From NCBI GenBank assembly GCA_947465395.1, contig CANIAL010000003.1, positions 62,001-126,000 of the forward strand: 64,000 nt of DNA. The letters run 5' to 3'. Every line of letters starts with the position of its first letter. Position 1 is the first letter of the stretch. This document shows, in pieces, positions 46,900 through 54,531 of this stretch. The DNA is from Alphaproteobacteria bacterium. Lineage in GTDB: Bacteria > Pseudomonadota > Alphaproteobacteria > Micropepsales > Micropepsaceae. The position numbers and the translations under genes are program-made. Under the pieces are notes generated by a model. The model ran no database searches. It worked only from the letters and a program-made list of their open reading frames with translations, and was not told the origin of the DNA.

Positions 46900-47465
46900 G
46901 CCGTCAGCTTGAGGAAATTGGCCAGCAGGGCATGGCCGTTTTCCGAAGCGATGCTTTCGGGATGAAACTGCACGCCATGCACGGGATGGGTCTTGTGCAT
47001 CACGCCCTGGATGACGCCGTCATCGCTGGTGGCGGTGACTTCCAGCGCATCGGGGATGCTGCCCGGCTCGAGCGTCAGCGAATGATAACGGGTGGCGGCA
47101 AAATCATTGTTGAGGCCGCGGAAAACGCTTTTGCCGCCATGATGGATTTTCGACAGCTTGCCATGCATGGGTTCGGGCGCGCGCACGACCGCGGCCCCAT
47201 AGGCCTGGCCGATGGCCTGGTGGCCCAGACAGACGCCCAGGATCGGCACGGTGCCGTTCGCCTTTTCGATCAGGGACAGACAGATGCCCGCTTCATTGGG
47301 CGTGCAGGGGCCGGGCGACAGGACAATGCCGCTGGGTTTCAAGCCCAGGGCTTCTTCCGCCGTCAGCGCGTCGTTGCGCTCCACCCGCACATCCGCGCCC
47401 AGCTCGCTGAGGAAATGAAACAGGTTCCAGGTAAAGCTGTCGTAATTGTCGATGAGAAGGATCAC
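46896..47465 (-). CDS. trpG: Anthranilate synthase glutamine amidotransferase subunit
   Basis: Supplies ammonia for anthranilate synthesis. The 189 residues show LLIDNYDSFTWNL, the oxyanion segment LSPGPCTPNEAG, the nucleophile in PILGVCLGHQAIG, and the C-terminal HPVHGVQFHPESI with the catalytic His and Glu. It probably starts at a GTG at 47465. The synthase partner trpE is not in the window. It is the first gene of trpG-trpD-trpC-moaC-moeA. Confidence 0.96.
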   Translation of the reverse strand: MILLIDNYDSFTWNLFHFLSELGADVRVERNDALTAEEALGLKPSGIVLSPGPCTPNEAGICLSLIEKANGTVPILGVCLGHQAIGQAYGAAVVRAPEPMHGKLSKIHHGGKSVFRGLNNDFAATRYHSLTLEPGSIPDALEVTATSDDGVIQGVMHKTHPVHGVQFHPESIASENGHALLANFLKLTA

Positions 47466-47633
47466 GCGGCGCTCACGTCGTTGCTGGCCTCTTATAACGT
47501 GCGCGCCAAGCTTGGGTATCTGCTTTTGGCTTTGTAGTTTTGCCCGCCATGCAACCAGTAGATGTGCAGCTTTTAGTAGTTAGAAACAAATATTACAACC
47601 TTTAGCAATTCTTATTATACTAACGGTTGCGCC
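47466..47633 (-). promoter_or_regulatory. trpG upstream region with -10 match
   Basis: This 168-base gap upstream of trpG is markedly AT-rich between about 47555 and 47632. On the reverse strand a perfect TATAAT lies at 47619-47614, but the -35 region would fall in the end of the upstream gene and is weak. Transcription from there would give a leader of about 140 bases. The leader contains a 25-codon frame (47550-47473) with only one Trp codon and no ribosome site, so classical Trp attenuation is not evident. Confidence 0.35.
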
Positions 47634-48488
47634 CTAGAAGCGCTGTGGCTCATTTGCGAGGAACGCTTTTTCCTCCGCCGTGCTGGTGCGGCCCAGGGCG
47701 GCGTTGCGGCCCGGGAAACGTCCGAAGCGGGCAATCACCGCCTGGTGGGCGCGGGCGAATTCCAGCGCCTGGACCATGCCCAGTTTCTCGAACATCGCCA
47801 CTGACTGGACCTGGACCTGTGCATCCTCGGCATGCATCAGCGGCATGTAGAGGAACTGGCGCTGGGCCGGGGCCAGCAGATGCACATCCAGCCCATGGGC
47901 GATGGCGTTTCGTGAAATTTCCAGCGCCCGCGCATCGGTGGCGAAGGCCTGTGCCGTGCCGCGAAACAGGTTGCGGGGAAACTGGTCGAACACCAGGATC
48001 TGCGCCAGCATCTGGCGGGCGGTGTGCGGCACGGGCGGGCTTTGCGACCAGTCGCGGTAGAGCGCGGAGAAATGCTCTTTTACCGCCATGTCCACTTTTT
48101 CGCCGCCGCCGAACCAGTCTTCCGGCGCAAGTTCGTCGAACCAGAAATGCACCACCGCTTCCGAAATATCGCCGGTTTCGGTGGCGATCCAGTCCAGATA
48201 GGCCTCATCCCCGTCCGCCAGCGCCTGGGCGATGATTTCCGGCGCCTCATAGGGATGCAGCGCCTTGATGCGCGCGATGGCCGGATCGAACAGGCTGGCG
48301 CGCGTCTTGGCCTGAAGCATCACTTCGGGCTCGACCTTGATTTCGCCCTTCCAGGCATAGCGGCTTTCCACGGCGATGAACTGCACACAGGCGGCCAGCC
48401 GCTCTGCCAGCAGCACGTCGCCGATGCGGGCGGCTTCCGCATGGCTTGGAAAAGTGGAACTGATGACCCCGTAATCGCTGGCGCTCAT
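47634..48488 (-). CDS. CutA domain fused to DUF924 domain
   Basis: A 284-residue fusion. Residues about 4-105 are a CutA1 domain, a small trimeric ferredoxin-like fold linked to divalent-cation tolerance (ARIGDVLLAERLAACVQFI, YAWKGEI, HPYEAPEII, YLDWI). Residues about 110-284 are a DUF924 domain, a TPR-like all-helical family (VVHFWFDELAPEDWF, DQFPRNLFRGT, AFATDARAL, YMPLMHAEDAQVQ, IARFGRFPGRNAALGR). Both parts are usually separate proteins. The frame is continuous with no stop. The role of the fused protein is unknown. Confidence 0.88.
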   Translation of the reverse strand: MSASDYGVISSTFPSHAEAARIGDVLLAERLAACVQFIAVESRYAWKGEIKVEPEVMLQAKTRASLFDPAIARIKALHPYEAPEIIAQALADGDEAYLDWIATETGDISEAVVHFWFDELAPEDWFGGGEKVDMAVKEHFSALYRDWSQSPPVPHTARQMLAQILVFDQFPRNLFRGTAQAFATDARALEISRNAIAHGLDVHLLAPAQRQFLYMPLMHAEDAQVQVQSVAMFEKLGMVQALEFARAHQAVIARFGRFPGRNAALGRTSTAEEKAFLANEPQRF

Positions 48489-48567
48489 ATGTCTCTATAG
48501 CACGAACGCCATCCGGTTTCAGCTTTTCGCGCGGCTCCCAAAAGGTCGCCTTCGTCCGCTGAAACCG

Positions 48568-48605
48568 CCTCCCCCTCGTGCGCGCCAGCGCACAGGAGGG
48601 GGAGG
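48568..48605. repeat. Palindromic intergenic repeat (CCTCCCCC type), copy 1
   Basis: A long imperfect inverted repeat, with outer arms CCTCCCCCT and AGGGGGAGG and inner arms GTGCGC and GCGCAC around the loop GCCA. It belongs with the elements at 51682-51718, 59071-59105 and 63948-64000, which share the outer C/G arms. It is on the downstream side of the peroxiredoxin gene. Confidence 0.6.
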
Positions 48606-48623
48606 TGGCTGCAGCAACGCGAA

Positions 48624-48651
48624 ACGCCGCGCATCGAAAGATGCGCGGCGT
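48624..48651 (-). terminator. Hairpin with GNRA loop downstream of the peroxiredoxin gene
   Basis: A perfect 12-bp stem, ACGCCGCGCATC and GATGCGCGGCGT, closed by the stable tetraloop GAAA. It lies 30 bases past the stop of the reverse-strand peroxiredoxin gene. No long T-run follows, so it may act as an mRNA 3' stabiliser rather than a Rho-independent terminator. Confidence 0.5.
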
Positions 48652-48680
48652 CGAGCAAAGTTGCGAAAGCCGGAGGGGGT

Positions 48681-49334
48681 CTATTTGGGCTGCGGAGCTG
48701 TCCTGAGGTACGGCTTCAAAGTCTTGTAGCCGGGGAACAGCGTCTTGGCTTCATCGTCCGAAACGGCGCCGGTGATGATGATGTCCTGGCCATTCTTCCA
48801 GTCGGCGGGTGTCGCCACCTTGTGCTTGGCGGTGAGCTGCATGGAATCGATCACGCGGATGATCTCGTCGAAGTTGCGGCCCGTGGTCATGGGATAAACC
48901 AGGATCAGCTTGATGCGCTTGTCCGGCCCGATGATGAAGACGTTGCGCACGGTGGCGTTGTTGGCGGGGGTGCGGCCTTCCGAGCTTCCCGACGTGTCGG
49001 CGGGCAGCATGTGGTACAGCTTGGAGACGTTCAGGTCGGTGTCGCCGATCATGGGATAGTTGGGGGCCATGCCCTGGGTCTCGGCGATATCGGCCGACCA
49101 TTTGGAATGATTTTCCACCGGGTCAACGCTAAGGCCGATCACCTTGACGCCGCGCTTGTCGAATTCGGGCTTGAGCTGGGCGACGCGGCCCAGTTCGGTG
49201 GTGCAGACGGGCGTGAAATCCTTGGGGTGCGAGAACAGCACGACCCAGCTGTCGCCGGCCCATTGGTGGAAATTGATTTTGCCTTCGGTCGTCTCGGCCG
49301 TGAAATTGGGCGCAATATCGTTCAACTGCAGCAT
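48681..49334 (-). CDS. 1-Cys peroxiredoxin (Prx6 type)
   Basis: A 217-residue thiol peroxidase that reduces hydrogen peroxide and organic peroxides. The peroxidatic Cys44 sits in HPKDFTPVCTTELG, with the supporting Arg later in TVRNVFIIGPD. It is the only cysteine in the protein, which confirms the 1-Cys mechanism needing an outside reductant. The long C-terminal domain with YPMTTGRNFDEIIRVIDS is typical of the Prx6 group. The ATG at 49334 starts just before conserved sequence; the open frame further upstream is the riboswitch region in antisense. Confidence 0.93.
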   Translation of the reverse strand: MLQLNDIAPNFTAETTEGKINFHQWAGDSWVVLFSHPKDFTPVCTTELGRVAQLKPEFDKRGVKVIGLSVDPVENHSKWSADIAETQGMAPNYPMIGDTDLNVSKLYHMLPADTSGSSEGRTPANNATVRNVFIIGPDKRIKLILVYPMTTGRNFDEIIRVIDSMQLTAKHKVATPADWKNGQDIIITGAVSDDEAKTLFPGYKTLKPYLRTAPQPK

Positions 49335-49437
49335 GGAATCCTCGATTGCCTGGATTGGAATGGCCCAGCCTAGCCAAAAGCCGGGGTGGGCGGAAAGGCC
49401 ATTGCAAACCGTACGGCAATGACGCAAAAGGCCCCCA

Positions 49438-49590
49438 GGTACGAGGTCCAGGGAACACGGTTTCAGACCGTGGCTGCCCCCGCAACTGTAACCGGAAGAG
49501 CGATCGCCCAGAATTGCCACTGAATCCCTTGGGATTTGGGAAGGCGGGTGAAAGCGGAGAAACCGGAAGCCAGGAAACCTGCCTTGCACC
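49438..49590 (+). ncRNA. Cobalamin riboswitch
   Basis: The conserved elements of the adenosylcobalamin aptamer occur in order: GGGAACACGGT, the paired GGTTTCAGACC arm, GCTGCCCCCGCAACTGTAA, CCGGAAGAG, a GCCACTG segment, GGGAAGGCGGG, and the B12 box AGCCAGGAAACCTGCC near 49568. It lies upstream of the TonB receptor gene. Shortly after, GCACC (near 49586) can pair with GGTGC (near 49620), a possible expression switch. Binding of cobalamin should lower expression of the import genes. Confidence 0.93.
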
Positions 49591-49725
49591 GTCGTCTTGC
49601 AGCCTGCCGGGGATGGCGGGGTGCAGCGGGGTAAACCGCAGCGGCGACAAAGTCGGAACGCTGCGCGGGGGGCCAAAAACCCTTCACCAATACCGTGCGG
49701 CGCTCCCTTGTCAGGAGACGCGTCC

Positions 49726-51627
49726 ATGTTGAAATCCACTCTCTTTATATCCGCTGCCTTGGCAGCTCTTTCGGTGCCCGCCTACGCGCAGGTGGCCCTT
49801 TCCGGTGAAACAGTGGTGGTCAGCGCCACCCGCATCGCCACCCCCCAGGCCCAGCTTGGCAGCAGTGTCAGCGTGGTGACGGCAGCCGACATTGAATCCC
49901 GCCAGCTTCGCACCCTGCCGGACGTGCTGCGCGACCAGCCGGGCCTCAGCCTGGTGCAGACGGGCGGCGTGGGCGGACAGACCTCGCTTTTCCTGCGCGG
50001 GTCGAACCCCAACCACACCAAGGTGCTGCTGGACGGCATTGACCTGGCCGATCCCGCCACGTCGAACGGCGCGGCCGACCTCAGCAAGATCATGGCGGGC
50101 GACATCGCCCAGGTGGAAGTGCTGCGCGGCCCGCAGGGCGCGCTGTATGGTTCGGATGCCATTGGCGGCGTGGTCAACATCATCACCAAGTCGGGCAATG
50201 GGCCGCTGACCTTTACCGGCAGCGTGGAGGGCGGCTCCTTCGATACCGCCAACCAGTCGCTGGGCGCATCGGGTTCGGTGGGCGATTTTCATTATTCTGC
50301 CACGCTTCAGCATGTGCATGTCGGCTCTACGCCGGTGACGCCGCTGAATCTTCTGCCCGCGGGCAGCACGCGCAACAATGATTTCTACGACAATGTCACC
50401 GCCACCACCAAGCTGGGCCTGCAGATCACCGACAATTTCGATGTCGGGCTGGTGGGCCGTTACTATGACAGCCTGGGCAAGTTCACCGGCGACGGCTTCA
50501 GCCTGGTCACCTTCACCACCGTGCCGTCGGCCACCCGCACCCGCGTCTCGGCCCTGCAATATGACACGCGCGGCACCGCGCACCTGGTGCTGTGGGACGG
50601 ACGGCTGGACCAGACACTGGGCCTTGCCTATGGCACCAGCCTTGCCGCCACCATGGACCCCGACAATGGCAACAGCCGCACCAAGGGCGACCGCATCAAG
50701 CTGGACTGGCAGGGCAATATTCGCGTCGCGGACGGTCAGACGCTGGTGCTGGGCGCGGAAAATGCCCGCGATGCGCTGCACCGGGGCCAGGCGTTCGGTT
50801 TTCCCAGCAACCTGGCGGTGGGCGTTACCACCAATGCCGGCTATGGCGAATTGCAGTCCGATTTCGGCAACGGCTTTTTCAACAGCGCCAGCGTGCGTTA
50901 CGACAGCAACAGCCGTTTCGGCGGCCGCACCACCTGGCGCATCGCACCGGCCTTTGTTTATGAAGGCACCAGGCTGCATGCCAGCATCGGCACCGGCTTC
51001 AAGGCGCCGTCCCTGCAACAGCTTTACGGACCCTTTGGCGGCAATCCGGCGCTGACCCCGGAAACCAGCACCGGTTATGATGTGGGCGTGGAGCAAAGCC
51101 TGCTGAACGGTCACCTGACCGGCGGCGTCACCTGGTTCCACAATGACATCAAGAACCTGATCAGCACCGGGCCTGCGCCGGCCTTCCTCAACATCAATAT
51201 CGGCAAGGCCCGCACGCAAGGCGTGGAAAGCTTCATCGCCTGGCGGGTGCTGGAAACGCTGACCCTGCGCGCCGATTACACCTATACCGATGCGGTGGAC
51301 GGCGTCACCAAGCTGGCCCTGCTGCGCCGCCCGCGCAACAAGGTCAGTGTGTCGGGCGAATGGCAGGCGACGGACGCTCTGTCGCTGAACGCCACGCTGT
51401 TGCATGTCGGGCCGCAGATTGACGGCAATCGCGACTTTTCGATCCCGCGCCTGAAAATGCCCGCCTACACCACCTTGGACCTGGCGGCGTCGTACCGGCT
51501 GACGGACAATTTCAGCCTGTTTGGCCGTGTTGAGAACGCGTTCGACACACGCTATCAAAGCCCGGACGGTTTCCTGCGCCCCGGCATCGGTGCTTTCGGC
51601 GGGATCAAGGTAAACTTCCAACTTTGA
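49726..51627 (+). CDS. btuB: TonB-dependent vitamin B12 receptor (BtuB-like)
   Basis: A 633-residue outer-membrane receptor under the cobalamin riboswitch. A signal peptide (MLKSTLFISAALAALSVPAYA) is followed by a TonB box (ETVVVSATR), a plug domain (about residues 40-150, with LRGPQGALYGSDAIGGVVNI) and a 22-strand barrel ending NFQL. The C-terminal strand has the usual alternating pattern. The ATG at 49726 follows CAGGAG. Riboswitch and gene partners point to cobalamin or a precursor as the substrate. Confidence 0.92.
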   Translation: MLKSTLFISAALAALSVPAYAQVALSGETVVVSATRIATPQAQLGSSVSVVTAADIESRQLRTLPDVLRDQPGLSLVQTGGVGGQTSLFLRGSNPNHTKVLLDGIDLADPATSNGAADLSKIMAGDIAQVEVLRGPQGALYGSDAIGGVVNIITKSGNGPLTFTGSVEGGSFDTANQSLGASGSVGDFHYSATLQHVHVGSTPVTPLNLLPAGSTRNNDFYDNVTATTKLGLQITDNFDVGLVGRYYDSLGKFTGDGFSLVTFTTVPSATRTRVSALQYDTRGTAHLVLWDGRLDQTLGLAYGTSLAATMDPDNGNSRTKGDRIKLDWQGNIRVADGQTLVLGAENARDALHRGQAFGFPSNLAVGVTTNAGYGELQSDFGNGFFNSASVRYDSNSRFGGRTTWRIAPAFVYEGTRLHASIGTGFKAPSLQQLYGPFGGNPALTPETSTGYDVGVEQSLLNGHLTGGVTWFHNDIKNLISTGPAPAFLNINIGKARTQGVESFIAWRVLETLTLRADYTYTDAVDGVTKLALLRRPRNKVSVSGEWQATDALSLNATLLHVGPQIDGNRDFSIPRLKMPAYTTLDLAASYRLTDNFSLFGRVENAFDTRYQSPDGFLRPGIGAFGGIKVNFQL

Positions 51628-51630
51628 TTG

Positions 51631-51718
51631 CCCCCATCTGTCACAGCTCGGGTCGGCAAGTGCCGACACCTCGCTGCGACACCTTCCCCCGCCAGATGCT
51701 TCGCATCACGGGGGAAGG
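51631..51718. repeat. Composite palindromic intergenic repeat, copy 2
   Basis: Starts CCCCCATCTGTC and contains a 7-bp hairpin GTCGGCA-AG-TGCCGAC (51652-51667). It ends in a long hairpin, CCTTCCCCCG to CGGGGGAAGG (51682-51718), whose inner arms are GATGC and GCATC. The same order (CCCCCATCTGTC, small hairpin, CTTCCCCCGCC) recurs at the end of the window from 63948. It sits between btuB and the binding-protein gene and may also cut transcription between them. Confidence 0.65.
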
Positions 51719-51734
51719 AAGCTAGTGTTTGCTT

Positions 51735-52550
51735 ATGAATAAGCTTGGAATAACCGCAACCGTGCTTCTGCTCTGTACAGGGCAGGGTGCGGTTGCGGGC
51801 GTGCCGCAACGCATCATGTCGCTGAAGCTCTGCACCGACCAGCTTCTGATGAGCGTGCTGCCGGAGCTCGGGCGCATCGCCTCGGTCACTTATCTTTCAC
51901 GCGAAGCAGCCGCGCTGAAAATCTGGCCGCAAGCCGCCCGCATTCCCGTCAACCACAACAGCGTTGAAGAAGTGCTTTCGGTGCGGCCCGACCTGATCCT
52001 CACTGACAGTTTCACGCCCGCCCCCATGCGGGCGCTGCTGGCCAAAAGCGGTGCGCGGCTGGTCGAAGTGCCCGAAGCGCAGGATTTCGAAGGCATCCGC
52101 GCCAACACCATGCTGGTGGCGCGCGAAGTGGGGGCAGACGCCAGCGGCCTGCTGGCGCAGATGGACGCCAGCCTGGCGGCGCTGAAGGCATCGCGCCCGC
52201 CGGCGGCGCTGCGCGTGGCGGGCTGGGGCAATGGCGGGTTCCTGCCCGGGCAGGACACGTTCTTCAACACGGTTTTGACGGCGGCGGGGGCGGTCAATGT
52301 CGCGGGCCATGATGGCGGTTATTACGATGTGGAGGCGTTGATCGCGGCGCATCCCCAGGCGTTGCTCTATGGCGACGCCTATGCCGGGACGCCGTCGCTG
52401 CGGCTGGACCAGGACACCCATCCCGTGCTGCTGAAACTGTATGGCAACCGGCGCGTCACCTATCCATCCGCCTTTTTCAACTGTCCCTTGCCGCAAAGCG
52501 CCGATGCGGCGCTGGCTTTGCAGCGCGCGCTGGCCCGCGTGGCGCCATGA
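51735..52550 (+). CDS. btuF: Periplasmic cobalamin-binding protein (BtuF-like)
   Basis: A 271-residue exported solute-binding protein of the type III (helical backbone) class. The signal peptide is MNKLGITATVLLLCTGQGAVA, followed by RIMSLKLCTDQLLMSVLP, the SVEEVLSVRPDLILTDSF strand and a second lobe with a GHDGGYYDVEALIAAHPQALL region. Context (B12 riboswitch, TonB receptor, FecCD permease) supports cobalamin, although iron-chelate binders share this fold. An ATG is preferred over a TTG two codons upstream. It overlaps the permease by 4 bases. Confidence 0.85.
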   Translation: MNKLGITATVLLLCTGQGAVAGVPQRIMSLKLCTDQLLMSVLPELGRIASVTYLSREAAALKIWPQAARIPVNHNSVEEVLSVRPDLILTDSFTPAPMRALLAKSGARLVEVPEAQDFEGIRANTMLVAREVGADASGLLAQMDASLAALKASRPPAALRVAGWGNGGFLPGQDTFFNTVLTAAGAVNVAGHDGGYYDVEALIAAHPQALLYGDAYAGTPSLRLDQDTHPVLLKLYGNRRVTYPSAFFNCPLPQSADAALALQRALARVAP

Positions 52551-53512
52551 AAAAGCTGGCGCTGATCCTGGTGATATTGCTGGCGGCGGCTTTCGCGCTG
52601 TCATTGCTGGCAGGCCGCGTCTGGCTGCCGCTGGATGCGATATTTTCCGGTGATCCGCTGGCGCGTTTGATCATCACGGACATTCGAATCCCACGCGGTG
52701 TGCTGGCGTTGCTGGTGGGGGCAAGTTTGGGATTGTCCGGCGCGGTGCTGCAGGGCCTGACCCGCAATCCGCTGGCCGAACCGTCGCTGCTGGGCGTTTC
52801 CACCGGCGCGGCCCTGGGCGCAGTGGTGGCGATCTATTTCGGCGTGACATCACTGACGATTTTCGGCGGACCGCTTTTGGGCATGGCGGGCGCGCTGGCG
52901 GCGGCGGCGCTGACCTTTGGCCTGGGCCGTGGCGGCGGCACCATCGCGCTGGTGCTGGCGGGGGCGGCGGTGTCCAGCCTGACGGCGGCGGGCATCGCGC
53001 TGGCGCTGAACTTCGCGCCCAATCCCTATGCGGCGTACGAGATCATGAACTGGCTCTTGGGTTCGCTGGCCGACAAAAGCTGGACGCAGGTCTACTTGGT
53101 GCTGCCCTTCATCGTCATCGGCCTGGCGCTTCTGGCAAGCACGGGCGGCGCGCTGGATGCGCTCACGCTTGGCGAAACATCTGCCCAGAGCCTTGGCGTC
53201 AATCTGGCCCGGCTGCGCGTGATGGCGATACTGGGCACGGCGCTGGCGGTGGGCGCGGCCACCTCCGTCACCGGCGCCATCGGCTTCATCGGTTTGGTAG
53301 CGCCGCATCTGGTGCGCCCCTTTGTGGGCCATCTGCCCAGCCGCATTCTTCTTCCAGCTTCCTTGAGCGGGGCCTTGCTGCTGCTGCTGGCCGACAGCGC
53401 GGCGCGACTGATTCACCTGGGGCCCGAACTGAAGCTGGGTGTCTTCACGGCGCTGGTGGGAACGCCCTTTTTCTTCTGGCTTGTGGTGCGCCTGAAAAGG
53501 ACCTCACCATGA
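52547..53512 (+). CDS. btuC: Cobalamin ABC transporter permease, FecCD family (BtuC-like)
   Basis: A 321-residue inner-membrane permease with about ten helices. Family hallmarks are DIRIPRGVLALLVGASLGLSGAVLQGLTRNPLAEPSLLGVSTGA (in parts), the ATPase contact region with MAILGTALAVGAATSVTGAIGFIGLVAPHLVR (in parts), and the closing TALVGTPFFFWLVVRL. It acts with the binding protein before it and the ATPase after it. It overlaps btuF by 4 bases. Confidence 0.92.
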   Translation: MKKLALILVILLAAAFALSLLAGRVWLPLDAIFSGDPLARLIITDIRIPRGVLALLVGASLGLSGAVLQGLTRNPLAEPSLLGVSTGAALGAVVAIYFGVTSLTIFGGPLLGMAGALAAAALTFGLGRGGGTIALVLAGAAVSSLTAAGIALALNFAPNPYAAYEIMNWLLGSLADKSWTQVYLVLPFIVIGLALLASTGGALDALTLGETSAQSLGVNLARLRVMAILGTALAVGAATSVTGAIGFIGLVAPHLVRPFVGHLPSRILLPASLSGALLLLLADSAARLIHLGPELKLGVFTALVGTPFFFWLVVRLKRTSP

Positions 53513-53525
53513 GAAGTGTGGGGCC

Positions 53526-54293
53526 ATGATCGAAGCGCGCGACATCCATGTAGCCAAGGGCGGTCGGCAGATTCTCACCAATCTCTCCGTGAAAGCGGGG
53601 GCGGGCGAGATGCTGGTGGTGATCGGCCCCAATGGCGCGGGAAAATCCACGCTTCTGTCCGTGCTGGCGGGGCTGCTGAAGCCGGATTCCGGTGACGTGC
53701 AACTGGATGGGCGCGATATTGCCGCCATTTCGTCCCGCGAATTGGCGCAGCGCCGGGCCTACCTGCCGCAAAATCCCGTCTGCGAATGGCCGATATCGGT
53801 GGAGCGTCTGGTGGCGCTGGGGCTTGGTCCCACCCTGCCGGTTTTTGGCGGCTTTGCCCCGTCACAGGATGCGGCCATCAGCGCCGCGCTGGCCGCCACC
53901 GATCTGACGGCCCGCCGCGACCAGCCCGCCACCACGCTGTCGGGCGGCGAATTCGCCCGCGCCATGCTGGCACGCGCCATGGTGGCGACGCCCGACATAT
54001 TGATCGTGGACGAACCGGTGACGGGGCTGGACCCGCGCCACGCCATGGAGGGCATGGCCCGGCTTTCGGGCTATGCCGCAACCGGCAAGCTGGTGATTGC
54101 GTCCTTGCACGACCTCACCTTGGCGGCGCGGCATGCCACGCGAATCTTGGCCTTGAAAGACGGGTGCATTTTGGGCGACGGCCCCGTGTCACAGACCTTA
54201 ACACCTGGCCTGATCTGGGACGTTTTCGGGGTGCGGGGGGAACTGCGCGGGCAGGGGCCTCACGCGGCGGTGGATTTAATTTCTACGGATTGA
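53526..54293 (+). CDS. btuD: Cobalamin ABC transporter ATPase (BtuD/FecE-like)
   Basis: A 255-residue ABC ATPase that drives the BtuC-type permease. Walker A is GPNGAGKST near residue 37, the Q-loop area reads AYLPQN, the signature is LSGGEFARA near residue 139, and Walker B ILIVDEPVTGLD near residue 158, with the H-loop His in ASLHDLTLAARH. It begins 13 bases after btuC and ends the B12 import set. Confidence 0.92.
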   Translation: MIEARDIHVAKGGRQILTNLSVKAGAGEMLVVIGPNGAGKSTLLSVLAGLLKPDSGDVQLDGRDIAAISSRELAQRRAYLPQNPVCEWPISVERLVALGLGPTLPVFGGFAPSQDAAISAALAATDLTARRDQPATTLSGGEFARAMLARAMVATPDILIVDEPVTGLDPRHAMEGMARLSGYAATGKLVIASLHDLTLAARHATRILALKDGCILGDGPVSQTLTPGLIWDVFGVRGELRGQGPHAAVDLISTD

Positions 54294-54312
54294 AAATTTT
54301 TCGCTTGCGGGC

Positions 54313-54321
54313 TTATCCACA
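54313..54321 (+). promoter_or_regulatory. DnaA box upstream of nrdAB
   Basis: TTATCCACA is an exact match to the strong DnaA-binding consensus TTATNCACA. It lies 13 bases before a -35-like TTGACG (54334-54339) in the nrdA leader. DnaA controls nrdAB transcription in E. coli and other bacteria, linking dNTP supply to replication. A 9-base match can occur by chance, but this position is telling. Confidence 0.55.
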
Positions 54322-54333
54322 GGCCAAATCCGC

Positions 54334-54424
54334 TTGACGGAACCCCCGAATGACCCACTAGATATGGCGGCTGGGTTCTCTGATTTGTCACATTTTTGGG
54401 GTAACGAGGGCATATGGTGGGTCA
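54334..54424 (+). promoter_or_regulatory. nrdA promoter region with inverted repeat
   Basis: A possible promoter is TTGACG (54334-54339) and TAGATA (54359-54364), with a rather long spacing of 19 bases. TGACCCAC (54351-54358), inside the promoter, is repeated in inverse orientation as GTGGGTCA (54417-54424), and each copy is next to an ATATGG or CATATG sequence. Such paired sites could be operators for a regulator such as NrdR, but they do not match the NrdR box well enough to say so. The rest of the 238-base leader holds no gene. Confidence 0.4.
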
Positions 54425-54531
54425 CATAGCTGATCCGGCCAACGCCCCAATTTCCCCCACAGAGAACCCGTGCCTGCCCGGTCCCCAAAGGCCGGTTTTG
54501 ACGGTACTGGTTTTCAGATGAGGGGCATTTC

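Noticed and set aside
47473-47550. 25-codon reverse-strand frame just before trpG as a Trp leader peptide
   Set aside because: Only one Trp codon, no ribosome site, and no convincing terminator/antiterminator pair.
49726-51627. The TonB receptor as a siderophore receptor
   Set aside because: The cobalamin riboswitch directly upstream and the BtuFCD-like partners make B12 the better call, although sequence alone does not prove it.
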